Assembly (NCBI RefSeq): GCF_003384035.1
Contig: NZ_QQAK01000012.1
Span: forward strand, 62,001 to 126,000
Length of the DNA: 64,000 nt
Direction: 5' to 3'
Source of the DNA: Sporosarcina sp. BI001-red
GTDB lineage: Bacteria > Bacillota > Bacilli > Bacillales_A > Planococcaceae
Both the position numbers and the translations under genes were made by a program. The notes below the pieces were generated by a model. It did not search any database, had not been told where the DNA came from, and worked only from the letters and a program-made list of their open reading frames with translations. Shown piece by piece: positions 17,907 through 27,938 of this stretch. The stretch's first letter is position 1, and every line of letters begins with the position of its first letter.

Positions 17907-19037
17907 ATGATGAAATTAAAATACCTTATTGGACTCCTTGGACTTGCACTGATTCTTGGGGCTTGTTCCAACGGTACTGCTTCTACTGACAAAACTGGCA
18001 AGACGTCAGGTTCCTTGACGGCAACAGCCTCTTCGAAATATCCTGCGAATCCGAACGATGGATTGACTTTCGATGAAGACAACTTGAAAGAGATTTACCT
18101 TGCAGGAGGTTGTTTCTGGGGTGTCGAAGCCTATATGGAGCGTGTCTATGGTGTTTCTGACGTCACTTCCGGATATGCGAACGGTACAACTGAGAATCCA
18201 ACATATGAAGACGTAGTTAGTGGGGAAACAGGTCATGCAGAAACGGTTCACGTGAAATACGATCCGGAGCGTACGGATTTGAAAACGATTCTGGATCATT
18301 TCTTTACAATTATTGACCCAACTTCTTTAAACAAGCAAGGCAATGATCGTGGTTCACAATACCGCTCTGGTGTGTTCTATACAGATCCAGCAGAAAAAGC
18401 CGTGATTGAGAAAGTTGTCAGCAAACAGCAAGAGCGTTATGACGATAAAATTGTTACGGAAGTCGAGCCTTTAACAAGTTACACATTAGCAGAAGAGTAT
18501 CACCAGGATTACTTGGAGAAGAATCCAAATGGATATTGCCACGTGGAATTTGATTCGTTAGAGGATCAAGAGATTCCCTCGTTGATCGATCCCGCAAAAT
18601 ATCCAAAGCCTAGTGATAAAGAGTTGAAAGCAAAGTTGACGGAAGCGCAATACGAAGTGACGCAAGGTAGCAATACGGAAGCTGCGTTTTCGAACAAATA
18701 CTGGGATTCATTCGAAGATGGGATCTATATTGACGTTGCGACGGGAGAACCGTTGTTTTCGTCAAAAGATAAGTACGATTCACAATGCGGTTGGCCGAGT
18801 TTCACCCAACCAATTATTCCTGAAGTGGTAACCGAGCATAAAGATAAGAGTTTCAACATGGTACGGATTGAAGTGAGAAGTCGTGCAGGCGATAGTCACC
18901 TCGGTCATGTGTTTGATGATGGGCCTAAAGATAAGGGTGGACTACGCTATTGCATCAATAGTGCTGCAATCGATTTTGTGCCACTTGACGAAATGGAAGA
19001 CGCAGGCTACGGCTATCTGACAAGCCTTGTGAAGTAA
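17907..19037 (+). CDS. msrAB: Bifunctional methionine sulfoxide reductase MsrAB, lipoprotein
   Basis: 376-aa fusion repairing both epimers of methionine sulfoxide on exported proteins. A lipoprotein signal (LILGACSNG) is followed by an MsrA domain with [11 protein letters not shown] (~residues 65-225) and an MsrB domain (~230-375) with CGWPSFTQP and the catalytic RYCINSAA. The CxxC pairs that bind zinc in many MsrB are absent. Neisseria PilB and pneumococcal MsrAB use the same ccdA-thioredoxin partnership. A terminator separates it from the downstream two-component genes. Confidence 0.95.
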   Translation: MMKLKYLIGLLGLALILGACSNGTASTDKTGKTSGSLTATASSKYPANPNDGLTFDEDNLKEIYLAGGCFWGVEAYMERVYGVSDVTSGYANGTTENPTYEDVVSGETGHAETVHVKYDPERTDLKTILDHFFTIIDPTSLNKQGNDRGSQYRSGVFYTDPAEKAVIEKVVSKQQERYDDKIVTEVEPLTSYTLAEEYHQDYLEKNPNGYCHVEFDSLEDQEIPSLIDPAKYPKPSDKELKAKLTEAQYEVTQGSNTEAAFSNKYWDSFEDGIYIDVATGEPLFSSKDKYDSQCGWPSFTQPIIPEVVTEHKDKSFNMVRIEVRSRAGDSHLGHVFDDGPKDKGGLRYCINSAAIDFVPLDEMEDAGYGYLTSLVK

Positions 19038-19059
19038 GGTACACTGGAAATAACACTGC

Positions 19060-19090
19060 GAAAGGTAGCTGATGCTGCCTTTCTTTTTTA
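19060..19090 (+). terminator. Terminator after msrAB
   Basis: GAAAGGTAGC/GCTGCCTTTC stem and T6. It ends just 27 bases before the response regulator start. Confidence 0.75.
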
Positions 19091-19116
19091 TTCTTTACAT
19101 GTGAAAGGAGACGCCT

Positions 19117-19887
19117 ATGTATACGTTACTTGTAGTGGACGATGAACCCATTTTGATCCGTGGCATTCGATCTTTTGTCGATTTCGATGCTTTGTCCATA
19201 ACTGAAGTTCTGGAGGCGACGAATGGAGAGGAAGCGCTGGAACTGTTCAAAACACATTTACCAGATCTTATTCTCGCAGACATCAACATGCCGAAAATGA
19301 ATGGACTGGATTTCGCGTCGGCTGCAAAAGCGTTGAAGCCAGATGTGAAAATTGCGATGATTACGGGATACGATTATTTCGATTATGCAGTGGCAGCGCT
19401 CAAAGCAGGCGTCGACGATTATGTACTGAAGCCCGTTTCTAAAAAAGACATTCAAGAACTTTTGCAAAAGCTAATTGGCAAAGCGCAAGAAGCTCATCGT
19501 CAACAAGAAGTGACGAAACTGGTGGATGGGCTCATTCAGTCAACGGATAGCGGAGATGAAACAACAAGCTATAAATATAAAATCCAACAGGAAATTACAG
19601 CCAATATCGATAATATTGAGTTTTCTCTTGCGACACTCGCATCGACGCTTGCCTTAAGTCCATCCTATGTCAGTACGTTGTTTAAGCAATTATTTGGCAC
19701 AACGTTCCAACAGTATATGATCACAGTTCGACTCGATCGGGCAAAGTTGCTTCTGTTAAGCACAGAGATGAAAATGTATGAAATCGCGGCTTCCGTCGGA
19801 TTTGAAGACCCGAATTATTTTAGCGCGGCGTTTAAGAAGCGCTTCTCTTTGTCTCCCAATCAGTTTAAGGAGAAGTCTAGAGAATGA
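19117..19887 (+). CDS. YesN-type response regulator (REC + AraC HTH)
   Basis: 256 aa. The receiver domain (1-120) has acidic pocket VVDDEP, phospho-acceptor D55 in LILADINMP, T of ITGYDY and K of LKPVS. The C-terminal ~100 residues form an AraC/XylS double helix-turn-helix (LALSPSYVSTLFKQLFG and VGFEDPNYFSAAFKKRF). Cytoplasmic transcription factor paired with the kinase that follows with a 4-bp overlap. Immediately downstream of msrAB, so control of the redox-repair operon is an attractive inference. Confidence 0.93.
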   Translation: MYTLLVVDDEPILIRGIRSFVDFDALSITEVLEATNGEEALELFKTHLPDLILADINMPKMNGLDFASAAKALKPDVKIAMITGYDYFDYAVAALKAGVDDYVLKPVSKKDIQELLQKLIGKAQEAHRQQEVTKLVDGLIQSTDSGDETTSYKYKIQQEITANIDNIEFSLATLASTLALSPSYVSTLFKQLFGTTFQQYMITVRLDRAKLLLLSTEMKMYEIAASVGFEDPNYFSAAFKKRFSLSPNQFKEKSRE

Positions 19888-21617
19888 AGAATCGAGCGAA
19901 TACCTACAAAAAACTACGTGTACAAATTGCCTTTCATTATATATTAGCAAGCGGATTGACATTGTTGCTTATGGCGGGCATCCTTTACGCAAGTATTTCT
20001 TCCATTTTATTGAGTGAGTCTGCAAAAAGTACAAAATCCTCTGTAAATCAAAGCGGCATGTATCTCGATTTGTATATCGATCGTCTGAACGCGGTGTCAA
20101 GCTTACTCGCAGAAAATCCTCAACTCGTCAGTTATTTATCGGATTCTGTACGTGCACACGCTGTCAAAAATGATCTGCTGAAAACGATCGATACAACACT
20201 TGCTTCTGATGAATTCATCAAATCGATCATCATTGTAAGTAAGGACGGCCAGATTTTGTCCAACGAATCTGGTTTGACGATGAGTAAATCAACGAATATG
20301 ATGCAGGAAACATGGTATCGAGCGGCTATTATGAATGGGGGCCAAGCATTTTTAACTTCTGCGCGCATGCAAGATTTCACGATGGATAAAGACACCTGGG
20401 TCATATCGATCAGTCGGGAAATCACGGATGAATCGGGGGGGAATCGAGGGGTGTTACTCATAGACCTTGATTATGAAGTGATTGAAGACTATTTAGCGAA
20501 CTTGGATCTTGGAAAAGATGGATTCTCTTTCATCCTCAACGAAAACCAGGAAGTCGTCTATCATGAAGACCCATCCTATTTCCAAAATGATGATAAAAAA
20601 CACCAGTTACAAGCAATTGTAGATGACCAAGCGGGATATGATTCCAAAGAAAATACATTGACGTATACTCATTCGTTGAAAAATGCAGACTGGTTACTCG
20701 TCAGCGTCTCATCTCAGGACAGTCTTCTTGCCATCAAGCAACAGCTGTTTGAAATCTTTGTTTGGGTTGGCATCGCGTTGCTCTTGGTTGCAGCAACAAG
20801 CGTGTATGTATTTGCGGGACGGATAACGGCGCCATTTCAGAAACTGGAACAGGCGATGCAGGACATTGAAACGGGGTTGAAAGAAATCCCCATCGATGCG
20901 AAAGGGTGTTATGAGGCGCAAAGTCTGACGCGTCATTTCAATACGATGACACACAAAATCGATAAGCTAATGGCGGAGATTAAGGAAAAGGAAAAGCATC
21001 TCCGGACATCTGAAATCAGTGCGTTGCATAGTCAGATTAACCCTCACTTTCTTTATAACACGCTCGATACGATCGTATGGATGGCGGAGTTCGGAGACCA
21101 CGAAAAAGTAATCGATCTGACGAAAGCGCTGGCGTCATTTTTCAGATTGTCACTAAGTGGCGGTAGTGAGTTGACAACGGTCGAAAAAGAATTGGAACAC
21201 GTCGAACGGTATTTGTTCATTCAAAAAGAGCGATATGGGGATAAGTTGCAGTACGACATCCATTTAGATGACGCGTTACGTGATATTGAAATCCCAAAAC
21301 TTATCGTCCAACCTATTGTAGAAAACGCTCTCTATCATGGGATCCGTGGACTCTCAACTCAAGGTGTAATCGATATTTATGCGACCTCTGAAGGTGAGGA
21401 TCTATTCCTTACTGTGCATGATAATGGAGATGGTTTTAACGTAGAGGACATAAACGGTAGAGAAGATAAGAAAACAACGAAACTCGGTGGTGTGGGAATA
21501 CGGAATGTAGATGAGCGCATTAAACTTTACTATGGGGAAGAGTATGGAGTACATGTCTATTCTTCCGAAACGAAAGGGACTACAGTTCGAATTCAACTTG
21601 CATCTTCCCTAAGATAA
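19884..21617 (+). CDS. YesM-type sensor histidine kinase
   Basis: 577 aa. Order: first membrane segment (~15-40), an extracellular dCache-like sensor (~45-285), second membrane segment (~285-312), HAMP linker, then a His_kinase domain with the phospho-acceptor His in SQINPHFLYNTLD, and an ATPase domain with N box IVENALYHG and G box HDNGDGF. This is the HPK7/YesM class that pairs with AraC-type regulators. The ATG overlaps the regulator stop as ATGA, so the two are translationally coupled. The ligand is unknown. Confidence 0.94.
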   Translation: MKNRANTYKKLRVQIAFHYILASGLTLLLMAGILYASISSILLSESAKSTKSSVNQSGMYLDLYIDRLNAVSSLLAENPQLVSYLSDSVRAHAVKNDLLKTIDTTLASDEFIKSIIIVSKDGQILSNESGLTMSKSTNMMQETWYRAAIMNGGQAFLTSARMQDFTMDKDTWVISISREITDESGGNRGVLLIDLDYEVIEDYLANLDLGKDGFSFILNENQEVVYHEDPSYFQNDDKKHQLQAIVDDQAGYDSKENTLTYTHSLKNADWLLVSVSSQDSLLAIKQQLFEIFVWVGIALLLVAATSVYVFAGRITAPFQKLEQAMQDIETGLKEIPIDAKGCYEAQSLTRHFNTMTHKIDKLMAEIKEKEKHLRTSEISALHSQINPHFLYNTLDTIVWMAEFGDHEKVIDLTKALASFFRLSLSGGSELTTVEKELEHVERYLFIQKERYGDKLQYDIHLDDALRDIEIPKLIVQPIVENALYHGIRGLSTQGVIDIYATSEGEDLFLTVHDNGDGFNVEDINGREDKKTTKLGGVGIRNVDERIKLYYGEEYGVHVYSSETKGTTVRIQLASSLR

Positions 21618-21684
21618 TTATTAAAGAGTATTGGTTCTATAGAACAAGTCCATACTTCCATTAAGACGGAGGTGCAATTGGACT

Positions 21685-22401
21685 ATGGAACATACGGATT
21701 TCTTTAAATTAGATTTTTGGGAAATGATCTTGCGTACTACAGTGGCTTTTTTTGTGCTACTCATATTGGCTCGTTTCATGGGGAAAAAGCAAATATCCCA
21801 ACTGACATTCTTCCATTATGTGACTGGAATCACGATTGGATCGATTGCTGCAGCTATTGCTTCAGAATCGGAGACGCCATTTATGGATGGGTTAGTCGCG
21901 ATGATTTGGTGGGCAGCCCTCACAATTTTAATGAACTATATTGCGATGAAATCGAAAAAAGCACGTGTTATATTGGATGATAAGCCAATGATTATTATCC
22001 ATGAAGGTAAAATTGAAGAAGAGGCATTACGTAAAGCTCGACTCACACTGAATGACTTGAACATGCTTCTACGTGAACAAAGCATTTTCTCAATCAAAGA
22101 TGTGTACTTTGCCATTTTTGAAGTTAACGGGAGTATGAGTGTCATGAAAAGGACAGGTCTAGAGAATGCAACAAAAGCTGATGTAAAAGCTTCTACAAAG
22201 GAATCTAAATACATTCCCACAGAAATCATTTCTGATGGTGAACTCGTTTTGGAAAATTTAGTTGAGCTTAACTTAACAGAGCAATGGGTATATGATCAGC
22301 TTAAAAAGAAAGGCATCAATCGTGTGGATCAAGTCTTTTATGCGGAGCTACAAGGCAATGGTGACTTGCACATCGATGAGAGGACAGCAAAAGATAACTA
22401 A
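21685..22401 (+). CDS. DUF421/YetF-family membrane protein
   Basis: 238-aa protein with three N-terminal membrane segments, the DUF421 signature ARFMGKKQISQLTFFHYVTGITIGS split over the second one, and a C-terminal cytoplasmic domain with LNDLNMLLREQSIFSIKDV. Members are widespread in spore-forming Bacillales with roles not firmly established. GACGGAGGTG precedes the ATG. A single gene with its own terminator. Confidence 0.9.
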   Translation: MEHTDFFKLDFWEMILRTTVAFFVLLILARFMGKKQISQLTFFHYVTGITIGSIAAAIASESETPFMDGLVAMIWWAALTILMNYIAMKSKKARVILDDKPMIIIHEGKIEEEALRKARLTLNDLNMLLREQSIFSIKDVYFAIFEVNGSMSVMKRTGLENATKADVKASTKESKYIPTEIISDGELVLENLVELNLTEQWVYDQLKKKGINRVDQVFYAELQGNGDLHIDERTAKDN

Positions 22402-22403
22402 GT

Positions 22404-22450
22404 AGAGAGGACTCTTCAACATATTTATGTTGATGGATCCTCTCTATTTT
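22404..22450 (+). terminator. Terminator after DUF421 gene
   Basis: AGAGAGGA...TCCTCTCT with inner CAACATA/TATGTTG pairing, followed by ATTTT. Confidence 0.85.
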
Positions 22451-22700
22451 GCTGTTTAGATAGGTTATATTTCACTTTCGTTAAATTTGTGTAAATTTAC
22501 CTATAAAATAAAGGGTTTTACTCTGTGGATAGAGAAATAAGATTATGGATGGGAAAAAACAGTTAATTGAATGGTCTTTTTGATGCTGTATTGAACCCGT
22601 ACTTTTATCACTTAGTCAATAACGCATGACTGTCAGCTTGTTTCATGAACTTGGTTAGTACAGCTTGCATCTGTCACTGAGTAATTTGGAGGAGAACGTA

Positions 22701-24002
22701 TTGATTTTTTTAAAGTCTACTAAAGCTAAAAATGAGCTAAAGTTGTTTGATTTATCGAGAACCATGGAAGTTGAAATTCGATTAGATGATAAGGAAATCA
22801 TAAAAAAAGTAAAGAGGATACATCTTACTGAACAGGATTTGAAATTGCTTAAAGCAATCCAGCCAATAATTCAATTACATGGAGAAGAGTTAGTAGATAA
22901 CTTTTACGGTACGATTTTGCAAGTGAAAGAATTGAAAGAAATGATAGAGCGACATACGACAACAGATTGGTTAAGAGAAACGTTAAAAAATCATATTATC
23001 GAAATGTTCAATGGGGAAATTAATGAAGCGTTCGTCCATAAACAAATCCGTATCGCGAAAGCGCATTATTCTATTGGGTTATCTCCCTCGACCTATATGG
23101 GTGCGTTCCAAAACCATCAAAATACCGTATTGGATATTGTCTTCAGAGAGATAGAGAATAAGCAGGAAATCCAGCTATTGCTTGCTGCAATTAACAAAAT
23201 AATCAGTTTCGAACAGCAACTTGTGTTAGAAGGATATGATGAAGAAACTCAAAAGAAATTAAATGAACAGTTTCAAAGTGGAAAATCAGATCTTAAAAAT
23301 ACAATGATGGAAGTAAGTGAAGGATTGGTGGCTTTGGCAGAAGAGACGCAGGCTTCTGCTGAAATGTTGAGTACGACGATTCAACAAGTGAATGAGACAA
23401 CGACAGATAGCAATGAGCAAGCTGAATTTGCGAAAACATCTGTTCGAGAAGGTCAAGAACGCCTAACGGATTTGTCGGGGAAAATTGAAGTGATAGAATC
23501 GTATACAAAAAGCATGATGGAGAGTATCGAGCAATTAGGAGATGCCTCTGACAAAATTGCAGCTGTCATTTCGATTGTTCAAAAGATTGCTGACCAGACG
23601 AACTTGCTATCATTGAACTCGGCAATCGAAGCGTCACGTGCTGGTGAGCATGGTAAAGGGTTTGCAGTCGTATCCCAAGAGGTGCGAAAGCTTGCTGAGC
23701 AAACAAAGCATTCAGTCACTGAAATTCAAAAACTCATTTCAAATTCAAATCATTACAAAGGACAGGTGCTTGAAAATTTGAATGCTGTTAACAAAGCTGT
23801 GCGTGAAGGTGCAACCGCCTCTGGGTTAACGAATGTATCGTTTCATGATGTCGTGAACGCTATTGAAAGAAGTGGATCTCTTGTTTTAACGGTGCAACAA
23901 CAAATGGATGAAGTCATTCTTGGTATCAAGGAGATTAAAACATCAACTACAGAAGTTGCATCATCCGCAGAGTCGTTGAATAAAGCAGCAGCACTTGCAT
24001 AA
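22701..24002 (+). CDS. hemAT: HemAT-like globin-coupled chemoreceptor (soluble MCP)
   Basis: 433 aa, no membrane segment. The N-terminal ~180 residues form a globin sensor domain whose proximal heme ligand is predicted to be His122 in [20 protein letters not shown]. The C-terminal half is an MCP signalling coiled coil with the hairpin tip [20 protein letters not shown]. The same design senses O2 in B. subtilis HemAT. The C-terminus lacks a CheR/CheB docking pentapeptide. The start is TTG 22701 behind GGAGGAG. The longer frame from 22665 has no ribosome site. The ~250 bases upstream past the terminator show no convincing promoter. Confidence 0.9.
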   Translation: MIFLKSTKAKNELKLFDLSRTMEVEIRLDDKEIIKKVKRIHLTEQDLKLLKAIQPIIQLHGEELVDNFYGTILQVKELKEMIERHTTTDWLRETLKNHIIEMFNGEINEAFVHKQIRIAKAHYSIGLSPSTYMGAFQNHQNTVLDIVFREIENKQEIQLLLAAINKIISFEQQLVLEGYDEETQKKLNEQFQSGKSDLKNTMMEVSEGLVALAEETQASAEMLSTTIQQVNETTTDSNEQAEFAKTSVREGQERLTDLSGKIEVIESYTKSMMESIEQLGDASDKIAAVISIVQKIADQTNLLSLNSAIEASRAGEHGKGFAVVSQEVRKLAEQTKHSVTEIQKLISNSNHYKGQVLENLNAVNKAVREGATASGLTNVSFHDVVNAIERSGSLVLTVQQQMDEVILGIKEIKTSTTEVASSAESLNKAAALA

Positions 24003-24136
24003 CCTGAATCGTTGGCTTCCTTTCTAACTAGTCGAGTCATTCAATATTATTCTAAAAAGAAGGAATTTTCACTTGTTGTGTGGAATGACTAAAGAGTAGA
24101 ACGTGTATCTATTTTATATATAGAGGAGCGAGTGAG

Positions 24137-24592
24137 ATGACATATGTAGTGGAACCAATTCAAGACTTATCAAAACTTAATATTGAATCACTTATTTCTG
24201 AAAGTGAAGAAGAAGGATATCGTTTCTTAACACGCCTTGCTGAAGATTATAAAGAAGGGATCAATACATTTTCCGGACCAGGAGAAGCGTTGTATTGTGT
24301 AAAAAATGAGCAAGGGAAAGTAGTAGCAATCGGTGGAGTGAATCGGTTCCCTGTACCTGGTGGAGATGCGGAGACTGGAAGACTTCAGCGTTTTTATGTA
24401 GAAGCGGATCAGCGGAGAAATGGGGCAGGGTCGTTATTGTTAAAAGAAATCGTTGAACATGCGAGAAACGAGTTCCATGAGCTGACAGTTAAAACAGAGT
24501 CCTCTAAAGCAGATGCGTTTTATCGTCATAATGGCTTTGAATTTGATGATTCAGCCTCTGAAACCACCCATCGTATGGCGTTCAACCAATAA
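24137..24592 (+). CDS. GNAT-family N-acetyltransferase
   Basis: 151 aa with acetyl-CoA motif LQRFYVEADQRRNGAGSLLL and the later FYRHNGFEFD strand. Preceded by AGAGGAGCGAG. Stands alone between the chemoreceptor gene and a terminator. Substrate unknown. Confidence 0.9.
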   Translation: MTYVVEPIQDLSKLNIESLISESEEEGYRFLTRLAEDYKEGINTFSGPGEALYCVKNEQGKVVAIGGVNRFPVPGGDAETGRLQRFYVEADQRRNGAGSLLLKEIVEHARNEFHELTVKTESSKADAFYRHNGFEFDDSASETTHRMAFNQ

Positions 24593-24624
24593 GGAATTTG
24601 CTTAGCGCGTAGGGGGGCATTCAG

Positions 24625-24666
24625 TTTCTCATCTCTTTGCACTTTTGCAGAGGATGAGAAATTTGT
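24625..24666 (+). terminator. Terminator after GNAT gene
   Basis: TTTCTCATC...GATGAGAAA stem with inner TGCA/TGCA, followed by TTTG. Confidence 0.7.
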
Positions 24667-24798
24667 TGTGGCACGACATGCACTGCAGCGATTTTGGAAA
24701 ATCGTTTTTAGGTTGGATGAGTAAAAAAGTAAAACCTAATTGGAAATAAAGCGACAAGGAAGTGGGGAATCATTCATACAGAACGAAGACATATCCCA

Positions 24799-25335
24799 AT
24801 GGTTATCGGGATTGCCATATTATTACTAGCACCGTTTGTGGTCTTTTTACTACCTAATTTCATTGCAAACACCATCTACTTCAAGGCGGGAAGTTGGTTC
24901 ATATTTGTGTCTTTTGGCGTGTATATGGTGTATGCGGTAGCCTTCATTTTCCTGATTGCCGCTTTTTTTGTTCTATATGCCATGAATATGAACAAAAAAT
25001 CCATAGTTATAACCATCGGGTTGATGATATTGGCGTGCACAAGTTTTTACATAGCTTCACTGAATTATACGATGTTATCGGATGACCGGATTACATATCG
25101 TCCGCTATTATCATTTCAAACATATTCATATACTTGGAGTGAAGTAGATGAAGCGGTGTTCAGGTCAGTACATGCGGATGATGGGAATTCGGAGTTCGAT
25201 TTTAAGTTTGACGATGACGTAGTGTTAACACTCACTATGAATCGGTTGTTTATGAAGTTTCTACCACCTATTGAAAATCGACTGAGTCACGAAGGTGTCG
25301 AGGTAGAAAAAATATTGATACCTAAAAAAGAATGA
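24799..25335 (+). CDS. Membrane protein with C-terminal PH-like domain (178 aa), unknown
   Basis: Three hydrophobic segments in the first ~95 residues, then a soluble ~80-residue domain beginning YRPLLSFQTYSYTWSEVDEAVF, the kind of strand pattern found in bacterial PH-type domains of membrane proteins. The ATG at 24799 has no good ribosome site. The frame is open upstream and an AAGGAAGTGGGGA site lies just before an in-frame ATT at 24772, so the real start may be a rare ATT. Function unknown. Confidence 0.65.
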   Translation: MVIGIAILLLAPFVVFLLPNFIANTIYFKAGSWFIFVSFGVYMVYAVAFIFLIAAFFVLYAMNMNKKSIVITIGLMILACTSFYIASLNYTMLSDDRITYRPLLSFQTYSYTWSEVDEAVFRSVHADDGNSEFDFKFDDDVVLTLTMNRLFMKFLPPIENRLSHEGVEVEKILIPKKE

Positions 25336-25410
25336 CCACCCGTTCTTCCGTCTAACATGCCTACATGGGATTTGCTATGCTATAGTATCAGTTGAAAGCA
25401 GGTGACGGAC

Positions 25411-26388
25411 GTGAAACGCAAACGGAAAAGACTGCATAAAAAAGGCAACATGATTGTCTTTCCCGGAACGGTTGAGCGATTGCTAGACCAAGCCGAAATT
25501 GCCATGGAGACAGAGGAATTTGAAGAAGCTGTCCTGATTTCGGAACAGCTTCTTGAGATTGCTCCTAACTTACCAGAAATACCGGGAATACTTGCAGTAG
25601 CATTGTATGAAATAAAGGAATTTAAGAAAGCTAAGCCCTATGCCGCTCAGTGGTTACAAAGTGATATGAGTGAATACTTTGAAGCAATGGAGCTATACCT
25701 TGCGATTTGTATGCAACTTCAGGATTATGAGGAAGTGGAAGACACTATTGGAGCACTTCTGGATGAAGAAGTCATTCCAAGCGAATTGACACAGAAGTTT
25801 CTTTATTTGCGTGAACTGAATGGAAGATTATTAAGTCGGTTTACGGACGAGTTTGCCGCGCAACCGAAAGAATCTGTCTCATTTGAATCGTTTTTACAGA
25901 TGGACCTATTTCAACAACAACAGATACTCGCACAACTAGAAAGTAATGGAGCCAAGGATTCTCAAAAGCTGCTCGCTGAAATTGCCGTTTACGATCACCT
26001 TCCACCTGTATTACGAACTGTTGCATTAGTTTTATTGCAAAACTCAGGATACGAAAAAACACTTGTAATCCGAAAGTTTGGTAGAGGACTTAGTGTCACT
26101 CCGGCAGAGCTAGCACTACCAGGTGAAGATTCGGTCACTAAAGAAATTTGTGCACTGCTCCAACGGTCGTTGGATAAAGATCCTTCAAGACTCTTGATGA
26201 TTGAAGAGGCCGTTAAGAAATTCTCTTTAATCAGTTATCCGTTAGATTGGGGCGCTTCAGCAGAAGCCGTCGCGAATGCTTATGAAAATTATTCTAAGTT
26301 TCTATTTGAAGGAACTCCGCTTCCTCAAACAGCCTTACACAAGCTGATATTTGAGATCGATCAAGACTATAGCGAAGCTGTTGAATGA
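25411..26388 (+). CDS. ysoA: TPR-repeat protein YsoA-like
   Basis: 325-aa cytoplasmic protein with a basic N-terminus (KRKRKRLHKKGN) followed by tetratricopeptide-type helical repeats (around DQAEIAMETEEFEEAV and YEIKEFKKAKPYAAQWL). Its place immediately before tig matches B. subtilis ysoA. GTG 25411 is chosen because AGGTG lies six bases upstream. Partner and role are unknown. Confidence 0.8.
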   Translation: MKRKRKRLHKKGNMIVFPGTVERLLDQAEIAMETEEFEEAVLISEQLLEIAPNLPEIPGILAVALYEIKEFKKAKPYAAQWLQSDMSEYFEAMELYLAICMQLQDYEEVEDTIGALLDEEVIPSELTQKFLYLRELNGRLLSRFTDEFAAQPKESVSFESFLQMDLFQQQQILAQLESNGAKDSQKLLAEIAVYDHLPPVLRTVALVLLQNSGYEKTLVIRKFGRGLSVTPAELALPGEDSVTKEICALLQRSLDKDPSRLLMIEEAVKKFSLISYPLDWGASAEAVANAYENYSKFLFEGTPLPQTALHKLIFEIDQDYSEAVE

Positions 26389-26394
26389 AATTTC

Positions 26395-26422
26395 TTGAAA
26401 GATAAAGAGACTATGATATACT
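26395..26422 (+). promoter_or_regulatory. Putative SigA promoter of tig
   Basis: -35 TTGAAA, 16-bp spacer, -10 TATACT with an upstream TG, 70 bases before the tig start. Confidence 0.7.
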
Positions 26423-26491
26423 GAGATGGTTGTCAATGGCGTATAAAAGGTTCAAAATATATTCGTCACTATGATTCGGAGGTATGTAGAA

Positions 26492-27790
26492 ATGTCAGTT
26501 AAATGGGAAAAGCAAGAAGGTAACAAAGGGAAGTTAACGTTTGAGGTCTCAGCAGAGGCTTTCAAAGAAGGAATGGACAAAGCATTCAAAAAGGTCGTTC
26601 AGCAAGTGAACGCACCTGGATTCCGTAAAGGGAAAATGCCACGTAAAATGTTCAACCAAATGTATGGGGAAGAAGCACTTTACAACGATGCAATCGATAT
26701 CGTTCTTCCAGTAGCATACGATGCAGCTGTTCGTGCAGAAGGCCTTGAGCCGATTGCATCACCAGAAATCGACATCGAAAAGCTTGAAAAAGGCGAGCCG
26801 GTTATATTTACAGCAATCGTTCCCCTTAAGCCAGAAGTGAAATTAGGCGAGTACAAAGGCCTTGAAGCAACACGCCAAGAGACAAAAGTTACAGACGAGG
26901 AAATCGACATGGAACTACAAACACGTCGTGAGTCAATGGCAGAGATGGTCGTTAAAGAAGAAGGCGCTATCGAAGATGGCGACACAGCTAATATCAACTT
27001 TGACGGTTACTCTGAAGGAGAAGCATTCGAAGGCGGAAAAGCTGAGAACTATGACCTAACAATTGGATCAGGTTCTTTCATTCCAGGATTTGAAGAGCAG
27101 CTTATCGGCTTGAAAACTGGCGAAGAAAAAGACGTTGAATTGACATTCCCAGAAGAATACCACGCAGCTGAGCTTGCAGGTAAGCCAGCAGTATTCAAAG
27201 TGAAAATCAACGAAGTAAAAGCGAAAGAAGTTCCTGAGTTGAACGACGAACTTGCTAAAGAAATGGATGAAGACGTTGAATCAGTAGACGAGCTTCGTAA
27301 GAAAATGAAAGAAAACCTTGAAACTGAAAAGAAATCAGCATCAGAAACAGCACTTCGAGATGATCTCGTAGAAGCAGCTTCTCGCAACGCTGAATTCGAA
27401 GTGCCTGAAGAAATGGTTGAATCTGAAACGAATCGTATGGTTGATGAGTTCGGACAACGTCTTCAAACACAAGGTATGAACCTTGACTTGTACTACCAGT
27501 TCTCTGGCCAAGACGAAGCATCACTTCGTAAGCAAATGCACGACGACGCTGTAAGCCGCGTACGTGTATCTCTTACACTTGAAGCAATCGGCGAAGAAGA
27601 GAAAATCGAAGTTGCTGAAGAAGAAATCAACGAAGAGCTTAACAAAATGTCTGAGCAATTCAACATGGACATCGAACAAATCAAAACTGCTCTTGGCGGT
27701 ACTGAAATGCTCGAAAATGACCTTCGTTTTAACAAAACAGTTCAACTTCTAGTAGACAACGCAAAAATCACAGAAGCAGCTGCAGAGTAA
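26492..27790 (+). CDS. tig: Trigger factor (ribosome-associated chaperone/PPIase)
   Basis: 432 aa. The N-terminal ribosome-binding domain carries the signature [12 protein letters not shown] (~residues 40-51). A central FKBP-type PPIase domain spans ~160-245 ([24 protein letters not shown]), followed by an alpha-helical C-terminal arm. It folds nascent chains leaving the ribosome exit tunnel. ATG at 26492 fits B. subtilis Tig ([11 protein letters not shown]). A strong terminator follows, separating it from clpX. Confidence 0.98.
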   Translation: MSVKWEKQEGNKGKLTFEVSAEAFKEGMDKAFKKVVQQVNAPGFRKGKMPRKMFNQMYGEEALYNDAIDIVLPVAYDAAVRAEGLEPIASPEIDIEKLEKGEPVIFTAIVPLKPEVKLGEYKGLEATRQETKVTDEEIDMELQTRRESMAEMVVKEEGAIEDGDTANINFDGYSEGEAFEGGKAENYDLTIGSGSFIPGFEEQLIGLKTGEEKDVELTFPEEYHAAELAGKPAVFKVKINEVKAKEVPELNDELAKEMDEDVESVDELRKKMKENLETEKKSASETALRDDLVEAASRNAEFEVPEEMVESETNRMVDEFGQRLQTQGMNLDLYYQFSGQDEASLRKQMHDDAVSRVRVSLTLEAIGEEEKIEVAEEEINEELNKMSEQFNMDIEQIKTALGGTEMLENDLRFNKTVQLLVDNAKITEAAAE

Positions 27791-27807
27791 TACAAAGCCG
27801 CTCTGGG

Positions 27808-27836
27808 CAAGGCACGGAACCCCGTGCCTTGTTTTT
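27808..27836 (+). terminator. Terminator after tig
   Basis: CAAGGCACGG/CCGTGCCTTG stem followed by T5. Confidence 0.93.
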
Positions 27837-27866
27837 GTATATTGAGGATAGTGTAAGTTGCCGAAC

Positions 27867-27928
27867 TATAGAACAGTGATAAATTCTATAACTAAGGTAT
27901 AGAACAGTGATAAATTCTATAACTAAGG
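27867..27928 (+). repeat. Two perfect tandem copies of a 31-bp unit, each with an internal dyad
   Basis: Units 27867-27897 and 27898-27928 are identical. Each contains TATAGAA-N10-TTCTATA, so the region has two evenly spaced palindromic sites between tig and clpX. Could be tandem operators or a recent duplication. Confidence 0.85.
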
Positions 27929-27938
27929 ATATGCTAAT

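Noticed and set aside
22451..22700. SigD-type promoter in front of the chemoreceptor gene
   Set aside because: TAAA and a GCCGATAT-like element were looked for, but the best pairing has wrong spacing and only five of eight matches.
24728..24760. Tiny ORF with MSKKVKPNWK
   Set aside because: Only ten codons, and no evidence that it is expressed or conserved.
26680..27387. Long Ser-rich minus-strand ORFs opposite tig
   Set aside because: Antisense frames created by the codon bias of the highly expressed tig gene; Ser-rich composition is the usual artefact.
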